43,027 nucleotides of DNA from positions 1 through 43,027 of the forward strand of contig JBCKUK010000010.1 of the NCBI GenBank assembly GCA_038924905.1, given 5' to 3'. The stretch comes from JBCKUK01 sp038924905 (lineage in GTDB: Bacteria > Pseudomonadota > Gammaproteobacteria > Burkholderiales > Methylophilaceae). Shown here piece by piece: positions 16,130 to 23,306 of the stretch. The position numbers were made by a program, and so were the translations under genes. The first letter of the stretch is position 1. Every line of letters starts with the position of its first letter. A model generated the notes under the pieces. That model ran no database searches, was not told where the DNA came from, and saw only the letters and a program-made list of their open reading frames with translations.

Positions 16130-16394
16130 ACCCAACCATATTTTTGTGACAGATGAAGAAGATGCAGCAATCACAGCAGCAGCCATGGCTGATCCAGATG
16201 CAATTCCGCTTACCGATAGGGAGTGGGGTGTTGCAAAAAAACAGGCCATCATGGGCCGCCCTAAAGCGCAGGTCACCAAAGAGCGCATTACTATCAGGTT
16301 ATCGTCAGAAGTTGTTGCCAAATTCAGGGCAACAGGCGCGGGATGGCAGACCAGAATTGATGCTGCGCTAAAAGAATATCTTACTTCACACTAA
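16116..16394 (+). CDS. brnA: BrnA-type antitoxin
   Basis: The start is taken at ATG 16116, which overlaps the toxin end. The 92-residue product has a central DPDAIPLTDREW segment and a C-terminal ribbon-helix-helix, ERITIRLSSEVVAKFRATGA plus GWQTRIDAALKEYL, as in BrnA. It neutralises BrnT and binds the promoter; a likely operator is at 15832-15846. It is intact although brnT carries a frameshift. Confidence 0.85.
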   Translation: MPTLKPNHIFVTDEEDAAITAAAMADPDAIPLTDREWGVAKKQAIMGRPKAQVTKERITIRLSSEVVAKFRATGAGWQTRIDAALKEYLTSH

Positions 16395-16567
16395 GTAAGC
16401 CGGTTTTTATATCGATGCTGACCCCTTTAATTGATCAGCATGGGCAGATGTGCAACCAATCGTGGATTACTGGGCCAAGGGGTTGAGGCAAGGTGACCAA
16501 TTGCGGGGCGTAGGCCACTGACGTGTCTGCGGCGCCGTAGAGGCTTGGCGCGATTTTCCTAATTTTT
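16395..16567. other. Intergenic stretch with a REP-like half copy
   Basis: It contains GCTGACCCCTTTAATTGATC (16420-16438), related to the REP-like units near 17765 and 18423. Nothing else is recognisable. Confidence 0.35.
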
Positions 16568-17159
16568 TTACTGTGTCTTATCAGCATACAAAGCTTTTTC
16601 GAATAACCATTCTGTCCCAAATTTACGAAGATGACTGCCCATCTCTTGTTCACCCATAAGAGAGAAAAAAGCTTTTACAGGCAGAATCTCAACCTTGCCC
16701 AATCGACTGTCTAACGGCGCTGGCAATTTTCCACTCCGTATCGCAAACAGGTCTTTTGCTTTATGCGTTGTGGCCTGACCGATCACACCATGTAAAAGTT
16801 GACGAACCCTGACTCTCCATATTTTTTGGGTTCACGGATGTCCAAGACAGTCTGGCCTCAGTAAGTTTTTTCTCTACACCTTGAGCAATGCGACTATCAG
16901 AAATACTGTCAATCAGGATGGCGCATAAGGGGGTGTAATCAAGAAGATCAACAACGAGGACAGGAATTTTTCCGTAGTCTCGAACGGAAAAATCCCGTTT
17001 CTCATATTTAGGTCGGACTACTTGGGATAATGGGATGCCAAATAAACGCCTAGTATAAATCCCAGAGTACTCATTAGAGATTAAAGAATGAATAAATCGA
17101 TCAATCGCTTCTTGGAGGCCAGTGACAGGAGGTTGAAGTGTGAAGAAGGGTATGTTCAT
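16568..17159 (-). pseudogene. Unrecognised protein gene, split by a frameshift
   Basis: The first frame starts at ATG 17159 (MNIPFFTLQPPVTGLQEAID) and includes GKIPVLVVDLLDYTPLCAIL. It then slips near a T6 run at 16822-16827 (A6 in the coding strand). In the second frame the protein continues IWRVRVRQLLHGVIGQATTH, then LGKVEILPVKAFFSLMGEQE to TGA at 16568. Joined it would be about 205 residues. Neither half matches a family I recognise; the VLVVDLLDYTPLCAILIDS strand pattern is vaguely nuclease-like. The homopolymer position suggests a single-base slip or sequencing error rather than two genes. Confidence 0.5.
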
Positions 17160-17215
17160 TTTGAAATAAAGGAGTCAGCCTCGAAATAGTTTAAGCCCTG
17201 AGGCTTCATGATGCA

Positions 17216-17482
17216 CTATTTGTAAACTTCACGCCTATGCCCGATAGCAATGGCAAGAACCACCAGCCGCTTATCCTGAATTTCGCAAATGATCCGGAAA
17301 TCTCCTACGCGGTAGCGCCAAAGGCCAGCCTTGTTGGCCTTGAGCGGCTCTCCGAAATGGCGGGGGTTTTTGCAGCCTTCGATGCGGTCATGCAGGTAAT
17401 TCAGGATGCGGTTACGTACCGGAGTATCTAATCGCATCAACTGGCTTTCGGCCACATCGGCGATCTCAACCTTCCAGGCCAA
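17216..17482 (-). CDS. relE: RelE/ParE-family toxin
   Basis: An 88-residue protein with the RelE fold: MAWKVEIADVAESQLMRLDT, GEPLKANKAGLWRYRVGDFR and IICEIQDKRLVVLAIAIGHR, ending REVYK. The basic residues of the WRYRVGDFRI strand and the C-terminal GHRREVYK are those expected in ribosome-dependent mRNA interferases. It overlaps its antitoxin by 17 bases. The locus is complete and apparently functional. Confidence 0.87.
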   Translation of the reverse strand: MAWKVEIADVAESQLMRLDTPVRNRILNYLHDRIEGCKNPRHFGEPLKANKAGLWRYRVGDFRIICEIQDKRLVVLAIAIGHRREVYK

Positions 17483-17678
17483 GCTCTTTTCTCAGCTGAC
17501 TTAATGGCTTGGATGATTTTGTTTTGGCAAGCGCCGCTTCGGCCAATTCGACATCTTCCGTATCGTCCAGCATGCGCAAAATGGCCTCGCGCACCAGATC
17601 ACTCTTGCTGCGTCGCTTAAGCTTGGCAAGGGCGTCCAGCTTGCTTTCCAGTTCGGTTTCAATCCTCAGGGCTAACAT
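17466..17678 (-). CDS. relB: RelB/RHH-type antitoxin
   Basis: A 70-residue protein with an N-terminal ribbon-helix-helix (MLALRIETELESKLDALAKL, KRRSKSDLVREAILRML) and a C-terminal tail (KTKSSKPLSQLRKELG) that would wrap the toxin. ATG at 17678 with a GGAG upstream. It is the first gene of the pair and probably represses the promoter at 17689-17706. Confidence 0.87.
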   Translation of the reverse strand: MLALRIETELESKLDALAKLKRRSKSDLVREAILRMLDDTEDVELAEAALAKTKSSKPLSQLRKELGLEG

Positions 17679-17688
17679 GACTTACTCC

Positions 17689-17706
17689 GTATAACAATGT
17701 ATAACA
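17689..17706 (-). promoter_or_regulatory. Tandem operator/promoter of relBE
   Basis: GTATAACA occurs twice ten bases apart (17689-17696 and 17699-17706), reading TGTTATAC twice on the coding strand. Each copy resembles a -10 element, and one-turn spacing is what two adjacent RHH dimers would need. It lies 11 bases from the relB ATG. Confidence 0.55.
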
Positions 17707-17764
17707 GATTTTGCTACACGCGGTCAGGAAAGTCAATCTCGATACTGAAGAGGTCAAACTAAAA

Positions 17765-17789
17765 ATCAATGGGATCAGGCTCCATTGAT
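17765..17789. repeat. REP-like repeat ATCAATGGGATCAGGCTCCATTGAT
   Basis: ATCAATGG and CCATTGAT are perfect inverted arms around GATCAGGCT. The unit resembles the widespread AATGGGGTCAG-type REP sequences that accompany REP-associated transposases. A similar copy is at 18423-18441. It separates two toxin-antitoxin modules and lies just after the yafQ-like stop. Confidence 0.6.
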
Positions 17790-17798
17790 CGTTCTTTG

Positions 17799-18086
17799 TC
17801 AGCCAAATAATTCGCTATGCGACCCAGTGCGAATTAATATCAACTCACCCACTTGCAGGTCGCCGGTTTTGTCATCTATCAACAGCCAATCTGGACTAAT
17901 GTGACATTCACGAACACCTGCGTATTCGCCTGAAAGAGAGTGGTCATGATGCTTCGCTACCAAGGGCGTATCGTTCATTAGCTGCCCAACGATTTCCCGC
18001 ATTTTGTTCCAATCGTAACACCCGGAACTTTTGATACGTTTTTTGTCTTTTTTAAACTGTTTGGTTTCGGATAGCGCCCTAGACAT
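17799..18086 (-). CDS. yafQ: YafQ-family mRNA interferase toxin
   Basis: A 95-residue RelE-superfamily toxin of the YafQ branch: ETKQFKKDKKRIKSSGCYDW, LVAKHHDHSLSGEYAGVREC and HISPDWLLIDDKTGDLQVGE. H-rich KHHDHSL and the RECHISPDWLLI strand are the diagnostic parts; YafQ cleaves mRNA on the ribosome. The length is usual and there is no decay. The antitoxin gene is 15 bases upstream. Confidence 0.88.
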   Translation of the reverse strand: MSRALSETKQFKKDKKRIKSSGCYDWNKMREIVGQLMNDTPLVAKHHDHSLSGEYAGVRECHISPDWLLIDDKTGDLQVGELILIRTGSHSELFG

Positions 18087-18101
18087 AAGCGTTAACCTGG
18101 C

Positions 18102-18335
18102 TTACAGCTCATTTAGCTTTACTTTTGTTACCTTGCCAGCTTTTGCAGCCTTGATAGCGGCAACAGTAGTGGCATTAGGACGTGAAATTTCAATGGGCAG
18201 GCCGCCCGTTTCAACGACACTACGCAAAAAAAGCCTGATTGCAGTACTAATATCCAAGCCCGCAGCTTCAAGCACAGCCGCAGCTTCGTGTTTAAGTTTA
18301 GGTTCTACGCGGGAACGTACATCAGTAGTCAACAT
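18102..18335 (-). CDS. dinJ: DinJ/RelB-family antitoxin
   Basis: A 77-residue protein with DVRSRVEPKLKHEAAAVLEA and AGLDISTAIRLFLRSVVETG, the DinJ-type RHH domain, followed by GLPIEISRPN and a toxin-binding tail. Its ATG has AGGAGG six bases upstream. It pairs with the YafQ-like toxin downstream and presumably represses the promoter. Confidence 0.88.
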   Translation of the reverse strand: MLTTDVRSRVEPKLKHEAAAVLEAAGLDISTAIRLFLRSVVETGGLPIEISRPNATTVAAIKAAKAGKVTKVKLNEL

Positions 18336-18357
18336 CTTTAACCTCCTATCAAGCCAA

Positions 18358-18392
18358 CTTAATTGTAGCTACATTGTAGCGACGCTTAATTG
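18358..18392 (-). promoter_or_regulatory. Operator region of the dinJ-yafQ module
   Basis: A perfect palindrome TGTAGCTACA (18364-18373) is followed by a partial copy TGTAGCGAC (18375-18383). The whole is framed by direct repeats CTTAATTG at 18358-18365 and 18385-18392. Such arrays just upstream of an antitoxin gene are typical autorepression sites. Confidence 0.55.
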
Positions 18393-18422
18393 AATTTACA
18401 AGTGGATTTTTTGGTCGCAATT

Positions 18423-18441
18423 AATAGGATCAGGCCCTATT
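18423..18441. repeat. REP-like repeat AATAGGATCAGGCCCTATT
   Basis: AATAGG and CCTATT are inverted arms around ATCAGGC. It has the same GATCAGG core as the unit at 17765-17789. It lies immediately after the NUDIX gene stop and may end that transcript. Confidence 0.55.
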
Positions 18442-18445
18442 GGAA

Positions 18446-19009
18446 TTATGTCCAAAGCCCACTCAAATATTTTTCTGCCCAGAACAGGGCAATCATGGTT
18501 TTGCCGTCTGTAATCTCGCCACGGCGCATGGCCTGCATTGCCTCCAGCAAACTCATAGTAAAGATTTCCAGATGCTCATCATGGTCGCGCTGATGATCGC
18601 CCAGCGTGAGATTGCGCGCCAGATAGACATGAATCACTTCATCGCAGTAACCGGTACAGGGGTGCAACAAGGTGAGGAATTGCCAATCTTTGGCGGTGTA
18701 GCCAGTCTCTTCCAGCAACTCACGTTTGCCAGTTTGCAGCGGGTCTTCGCCAGCATCTATCTTGCCTGCGGGTAGCTCGATAAAAGTGCGATGCAGCGCA
18801 TAGCGAAACTGGCGCTCAAACACCAGCTGCCCATCAGCCAACAGAGGGACAACCAGCACCGCGCCGGGATGTACTATGTATTCGCGCTCTGACTCTTTGC
18901 CATCCGGCAGCCGGACTTTATCGCGCTTGGCGTGAAGCAGATTGCCCTTGACCAGCGTCTCCGAAGAAATACAGGTTTCAGTCAGATTCATTTCATCTTT
19001 GTTTTTCAT
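18446..19009 (-). CDS. nudF: NUDIX hydrolase, ADP-ribose pyrophosphatase type
   Basis: A 187-residue NUDIX enzyme. The NUDIX box GX5EX7REUXEEXGU is complete at residues 82-104 (GKIDAGEDPLQTGKRELLEE-TGY). LVFERQFRYALHRTFIELPA before it and the proline-containing LLHPCTGYCDEVIHVYLARN after it are typical of ADP-ribose pyrophosphatases, which split ADP-ribose into AMP and ribose phosphate. A NUDIX gene of this type commonly follows nuoN and the DUF2818 gene in betaproteobacteria, so this is the host side of the nuo operon. The ATG at 18991 (MNLTET) is an alternative start. Confidence 0.9.
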   Translation of the reverse strand: MKNKDEMNLTETCISSETLVKGNLLHAKRDKVRLPDGKESEREYIVHPGAVLVVPLLADGQLVFERQFRYALHRTFIELPAGKIDAGEDPLQTGKRELLEETGYTAKDWQFLTLLHPCTGYCDEVIHVYLARNLTLGDHQRDHDEHLEIFTMSLLEAMQAMRRGEITDGKTMIALFWAEKYLSGLWT

Positions 19010-19019
19010 ACCAAAAGTG

Positions 19020-19140
19020 CCTTTATAAATTCAAATTTCTAGGCAAGACAAGGCGAGAGATAAAATTTTATGCGCGCATATGCCTTATGTGTAAGCTCGA
19101 AATTTTATTGAGCAACGATGTAATTGCAACGTAATTTGGA
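19020..19140. repeat. Long imperfect inverted repeat between the NUDIX and DUF2818 genes
   Basis: CAAATTTCTAGGCAAGACAAGGCG through GATAAAATTTTA on the left is loosely complementary to TCGAAATTTTATTGAGCAAC through ACGTAATTTGG on the right. The arms are about 40 bases with mismatches and flank GCGCGCATATGCC. It looks like a small non-coding repeat element. Confidence 0.4.
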
Positions 19141-19157
19141 TTTAGACAGGTGCTTTT

Positions 19158-19448
19158 TCATTTGACCCAGAACTGGCGATAAACAAAGCCCGGGAAAGCA
19201 AACACCAGAAACAAACAGGCGGTAATGCTGTAAAACTCCCAGCCTTGCGGCGCCGTCTGGCCTTGGGTGGCGTATTCGGTATAGAAAGCGATTGCGCCCA
19301 TGACGAAATAAAGCACAACCAATTCCAGCAGACACCATGTGGCTGACTTCGGCTGATGCTTTACCGGAATGACGTAAAACAGGCGGTTTGAAAACCACGG
19401 CAGATTGGCCGCAAGAAAAATCAGTAGTAGCAGAACGGTGTTCGTCAT
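19158..19448 (-). CDS. DUF2818-family small membrane protein
   Basis: A 96-residue protein with three hydrophobic segments: TNTVLLLLIFLAANLPWF, WCLLELVVLYFVMGAIAF and YSITACLFLVFAFPGFVY. NLPWFSNRLF and FPGFVYRQFW are typical of DUF2818, a family found just after nuoN in betaproteobacteria. Its role is unknown; the context suggests assembly or an accessory part of complex I. It lies 25 bases after the nuoN remnant and has been kept although the neighbouring nuoN was disrupted. Confidence 0.8.
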   Translation of the reverse strand: MTNTVLLLLIFLAANLPWFSNRLFYVIPVKHQPKSATWCLLELVVLYFVMGAIAFYTEYATQGQTAPQGWEFYSITACLFLVFAFPGFVYRQFWVK

Positions 19449-19473
19449 GGGTTACCTAGTGTGATTATTGGCG

Positions 19474-20268
19474 TTACTGAAGACTAGTGCTGATGGCATA
19501 AACACATACATTCATCAGCGGCTGCGGCATTAGCCCCAGCACCAATAAAGCAAAGGCATTGATGCTTAGCACCACTTTCATATCGGGTGTAGAGGTAATA
19601 GACGTGCGGTCTTGCGGCTCATCGAAATACATCAGCTTGACGATACGTAGATAGTAGAAAGCACCGATGACAGCCATGAGTACGGCAAAAACCACCAGCC
19701 AGACAAAGCCAGCCTGCAAGGCCGCTTGCAACACGGTAAATTTGGCGATGAAACCCAAAGTTGGCGGCACACCGGCCAGCGAGAACATGACGATCAACAG
19801 CAAGAAGGCAGCCCATGGACTGCGCTGGTTAAGGCCTTTCAGGTCATCCAGTTGTTCGGCCTCAAAACCCTGGCGCGAGAGTAGCAGGATCATGCCGAAA
19901 GCAGCCAGGGTCATCAGCACATAGGACGATATGTAGAACATAGCCGAGGTGAAGCCATTGAGATTGGCACTGAGAACGCCGAGCAGCATGAAGCCGATAT
20001 GAGAAATGGTGGAATATGCCAGCATGCGCTTGAGGTTGGTTTGCGCGATGGCTGTGATATTACCGATGGCGATAGACAGCACCGCCATAATCATCAGCAT
20101 GCCTTGCCAATCTACCGCCAGCACATACAGGCTCTGCGCCAGCAGGCGTATGACTAGCGCGAAAGCGGCAAATTTTGGCACCGACCGCACCCGGTTCAGC
20201 GCTTCGGAAATGTTCGTCGGCACGACTTCCAGGAATTCGCCATCGTCCATCAGGAGTTTGTCAGACAC
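19474..20268 (-). pseudogene. nuoN: Truncated second nuoN (3' half), host-like
   Basis: From about residue 29 this 264-residue frame (SVPKFAAFALVIRLLAQSLY onward) aligns without gaps to residues 246-482 of the intact NuoN encoded just upstream. It keeps the TM8 lysine (PKFAAF) and the TM12 lysine (GFIAKFTVL) but lacks the helices carrying the TM5 glutamate and TM7 lysine, so it cannot be a full pump. The first 28 residues (MSDKLLMDDGEFLEVVPTNI) are unrelated to NuoN. Its base composition is lower in GC than the intact gene and like nuoA-nuoI. There are no internal stops. It is best read as the remains of the original host nuoN. A GTG at 20268 could start translation after nuoN. Confidence 0.85.
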
Positions 20269-20284
20269 AAGTCCGGCAAACTCC
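20253..20284. repeat. Inverted repeat at the nuoN/nuoN-remnant junction
   Basis: GGAGTTTG (20253-20260) and CAAACTCC (20277-20284) are perfect 8-base inverted arms, the second ending at the intact nuoN stop codon. It marks the point where GC-rich acquired DNA meets host-like DNA. It may be a recombination scar or a weak terminator. Confidence 0.55.
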
Positions 20285-21732
20285 TAGAGCGAGGCCCGGA
20301 TCGAGTAGATGCACAGCGCCATCAGCGGCTCGGGCATGATGCCGAAGAACAGCATCGCCAGCCCGTTTGCGCTCATCAGCACGCGCACGTCGCCGCGCGG
20401 CATGATCGGGGCGGTGTCCACCGGCGCGTCGAAGTACATCAGCTTGACCAGCCGCAGATAGTAGAACGCGCCGATCAGCGAGAACAGCGCCGCGATCACG
20501 GCGAGCCAGACATAACCGGCGTTGATGACCGCCTGCAGCACCGCGAGCTTGGCGTAGAAACCAACCGTCGGTGGCACTCCCGCCATGGAAAACATCAGCA
20601 GCAGCATCATGAACGCGTACCACGGGCTGCGCGCACTGAGTCCCTTGAAGTCTTCCAGGTTTTCTGCCTCGAACCCGCTGCGCGAGAGCACCATGATCAT
20701 GCCGAAAGACCCGAGGCTCATCAGGACATACACCACGACATAGAACATGCCTGCGCTGTACCCGATGAGGTCTCCGGAAAGTATGCCGAGCAGCAGGAAG
20801 CCCATATGACCGATGGTGGAATACGCCAGCATCCGTTTCAGGTTGGTCTGGGCGATCGCCGTGATGTTGCCGATGGCGAGCGAGAGCACCGCCATCACGA
20901 TCAACATCTGCTGCCATTCCTCGACCAGCTGCTCGGCGCCGAGACCCTGTACCAGCAGCCGCATGATGAAGGCAAACGCGGCGAGCTTGGGCGCCGAGCC
21001 GATGAACAGCGTCACCGCGGTCGGCGCGCCGTGATAGACGTCCGGCACCCACATGTGGAAGGGCGCCGCGCCAAGCTTGAAGCCCAGGCCGGCGACGATG
21101 AACACCAGCGCGAACACCAGCACCACGTCCTTGCCGCTGCCCTCGGAGATGATCTGGGCGATCCGCGTGATCTCGAGCGTCCCGGTGGCGCCGTAGAGCA
21201 TGGACATGCCGTAGAGCAGCATGCCGGAAGCGAGTGCGCCGAGCACGAAATACTTCATCGCCGCCTCGGTTGCCACCGGCGAATCGCGCCGCAGCGCCAC
21301 CATCGAATAGAGCGAGAGCGCCTGCAGCTCCAGCCCGAGGTAGAGCGTGAGCAGATTGTTGGCCGAGATCATGATCATCATACCCATGGTCGCGAACAAC
21401 GCGAGCACGAAGAATTCCCCGCGGAACATGCTGCGCGCGGCGACGTAGGCGCGCGAGTACACCAGCGCCACCATCACCGTTGCGTAAACCAGCAGCTTCA
21501 GCACGTCCGACATGAGGTCGTCCACGAACATGCCGCTGAAGGTGTAGACCGGCTCGGAGCTCGATGTGATCCAGGTGATCGCCACGCAGCCGACGAGCGC
21601 GAGCTGGGTGAGCGCGTAGGTGATGACGCGGTTGTCGTCGCTTACGAACAGATCCGCGATCAGGATCACGCACACCATCACGAGCAGGAACAGCTCGGGA
21701 TAGGCGGGCATAAGAGGGGTGATGTATTGCAC
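20284..21732 (-). CDS. nuoN: NADH-quinone oxidoreductase subunit N (intact, GC-rich copy)
   Basis: A full 482-residue antiporter-like subunit with 14 expected helices. The proton-channel residues are present: E135 (LGLELQALSLY), K219 (GLGFKLGAAPFHMW), K249 (SAPKLAAF) and the TM12 lysine (GFYAKLAVL). It sits next to NuoK and NuoJ in the membrane arm and passes protons during quinone reduction. GC content is visibly higher than that of nuoA-nuoI. The gene is 45 bases after nuoM and 15 bases before the nuoN remnant. Confidence 0.95.
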   Translation of the reverse strand: MQYITPLMPAYPELFLLVMVCVILIADLFVSDDNRVITYALTQLALVGCVAITWITSSSEPVYTFSGMFVDDLMSDVLKLLVYATVMVALVYSRAYVAARSMFRGEFFVLALFATMGMMIMISANNLLTLYLGLELQALSLYSMVALRRDSPVATEAAMKYFVLGALASGMLLYGMSMLYGATGTLEITRIAQIISEGSGKDVVLVFALVFIVAGLGFKLGAAPFHMWVPDVYHGAPTAVTLFIGSAPKLAAFAFIMRLLVQGLGAEQLVEEWQQMLIVMAVLSLAIGNITAIAQTNLKRMLAYSTIGHMGFLLLGILSGDLIGYSAGMFYVVVYVLMSLGSFGMIMVLSRSGFEAENLEDFKGLSARSPWYAFMMLLLMFSMAGVPPTVGFYAKLAVLQAVINAGYVWLAVIAALFSLIGAFYYLRLVKLMYFDAPVDTAPIMPRGDVRVLMSANGLAMLFFGIMPEPLMALCIYSIRASL

Positions 21733-21777
21733 GGTTCTATCTTCCTGCTACGGCAGCTTGCGACTGGACGGAAAAAT

Positions 21778-23277
21778 TCATGGCCAGGTCCAAACCTCCG
21801 TGATCTGCAACGGCGTCGCCGCGCCCACCTGCGCCAGCAGGTGATTCACGCTGGCATGCATCACGGACAACCAGGGCCCGGGATACAGACCGATTGCGAA
21901 GACCAGCGCCACCAATGGAATGACGGCGACCAGCTCTCTGATATTCAGATCGGCTAGACTGGTCGACAGGGATTTTACAACCGGCCCGAAGAGCGCATGC
22001 CGAACGATCCGGAGCATGTAGAACGCGGACAGGATCAGTCCGAGGGTGGCCGCAGCCGCCAGGAGCAGATGCCGCTCAAAGGCGCCTACCAGGACTAGAA
22101 ACTCTCCGATAAAGCTATTGGTGCCTGGGAATCCAAACGAGGCAAAGGAGAAAATGACCCAGAGGGTCGCATAGATCGGCATCGACTTCGAGATGCCCCC
22201 GAAATCCTCAACCAGGCGACTGTGCGTTCGGTCATAAAACTGGCCGATCGCAAGGAACAACGCCCCGGTTACGATGCCGTGATTGACCATCTGGAGAAGC
22301 GCCCCTTCCACCCCCCTGGAATTGAGCACGAAAATCCCCAGCGTTACAAAACCCATATGCGAGACCGACGAATAGGCAATGAGTTTCTTCAAGTCCGTCT
22401 GCGCCAAGGCCATGTAAGCCCCGTACAGGATTGCGACCACCGACAGCGTCATGATGAACGGACTGAAAGTGAGCGACGCCTGAGGCACCATCGGCAGACA
22501 GAACCGAAGAAAGCCATACCCGCCCATCTTCAACAAAATGCCGGCCAGGATGATACTGCCTGCCGCGGGCGCCTCCACATGGGCGTCCGGTAGCCAGGTG
22601 TGAAGGGGAACCATGGGAATTTTGATCGCGAAAGCAATAAAAAAGGCCCAAAACACCCAGAACTGGACCGTGGCCGAATAGGATTGGCCCATCAGGCTCT
22701 GAATGTTGAAGGTATGCCCTCCCGCGAAATACAGGACGATGATCGCGACCAGCAGCAGGAGGCTTCCCGCAAGCGTATAGAGGAAGAACTTGATCGCGGA
22801 ATAAATCCGGTTCGGCCCGCCCCACACGCCGATGATCAGGTACATCGGGATCAACATCGCCTCCCAGAAAACGAAGAACAGGATAAAATCCAGCGCCACA
22901 AAGGTACCGATCATGGCGGCCTCCATGACCAGGATGGCGATCATGAACTCCTTGACCCTGGAAGTAATCGCCGTCCAGGAGGCGAGGACACAGATCGGGC
23001 ACAGCAGCGTGGTCAAGAGGACCAGCAGAATACTGATCCCGTCCACGCCCACGGCAAACTCGATATTGAAGGAGGGCGCCCAGGGGTAACGTTCCACGAA
23101 CTGCATCTCGTGGGTGGCCGTATTGAAGGCGAAGAGGACTGTAACCGAGATCAGAAAGTTCGCGACGGTCAGGCCAAAGGCGGACCACCTCACCCAGCGG
23201 TCATTGCCGCGCATAAAACCCAGGATGACCGACCCGGCCAGCGGCAGGAAGATCAGGATGCTCAAGGCGTATTTCAT
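21778..23277 (-). CDS. nuoM: NADH-quinone oxidoreductase subunit M
   Basis: A 499-residue antiporter-like subunit of normal length. E139 (FFVFWEAMLIPMY), K219 (IAFAIKIPMVPLHTWLPDAH) and K250 (GILLKMGGYG) are the TM5, TM7 and TM8 ionisable residues of a working proton channel. PFIMTLSVVAILYGAYMALA and SSVSHMGFVTLGIF are typical NuoM. Codon use differs from both nuoN downstream and the MnhD-like genes upstream, suggesting the acquired block is itself mosaic. It is 29 bases after the 586-residue subunit. Confidence 0.95.
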   Translation of the reverse strand: MKYALSILIFLPLAGSVILGFMRGNDRWVRWSAFGLTVANFLISVTVLFAFNTATHEMQFVERYPWAPSFNIEFAVGVDGISILLVLLTTLLCPICVLASWTAITSRVKEFMIAILVMEAAMIGTFVALDFILFFVFWEAMLIPMYLIIGVWGGPNRIYSAIKFFLYTLAGSLLLLVAIIVLYFAGGHTFNIQSLMGQSYSATVQFWVFWAFFIAFAIKIPMVPLHTWLPDAHVEAPAAGSIILAGILLKMGGYGFLRFCLPMVPQASLTFSPFIMTLSVVAILYGAYMALAQTDLKKLIAYSSVSHMGFVTLGIFVLNSRGVEGALLQMVNHGIVTGALFLAIGQFYDRTHSRLVEDFGGISKSMPIYATLWVIFSFASFGFPGTNSFIGEFLVLVGAFERHLLLAAAATLGLILSAFYMLRIVRHALFGPVVKSLSTSLADLNIRELVAVIPLVALVFAIGLYPGPWLSVMHASVNHLLAQVGAATPLQITEVWTWP

Positions 23278-23306
23278 CTTCTTCGCTTTTTCATTATAAT
23301 TTCCAT

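Noticed and set aside
20261..21673. Long minus-strand frame of 470 codons overlapping nuoN
   Set aside because: Alternative frame of nuoN, extremely Arg/His-rich, a composition artefact of GC-rich DNA.
20806..21957. Long plus-strand open frame (383 codons) opposite nuoN/nuoM
   Set aside because: It is an antisense shadow of GC-rich nuoN and nuoM, with a low-complexity His/Arg/Glu-rich product and no family features.
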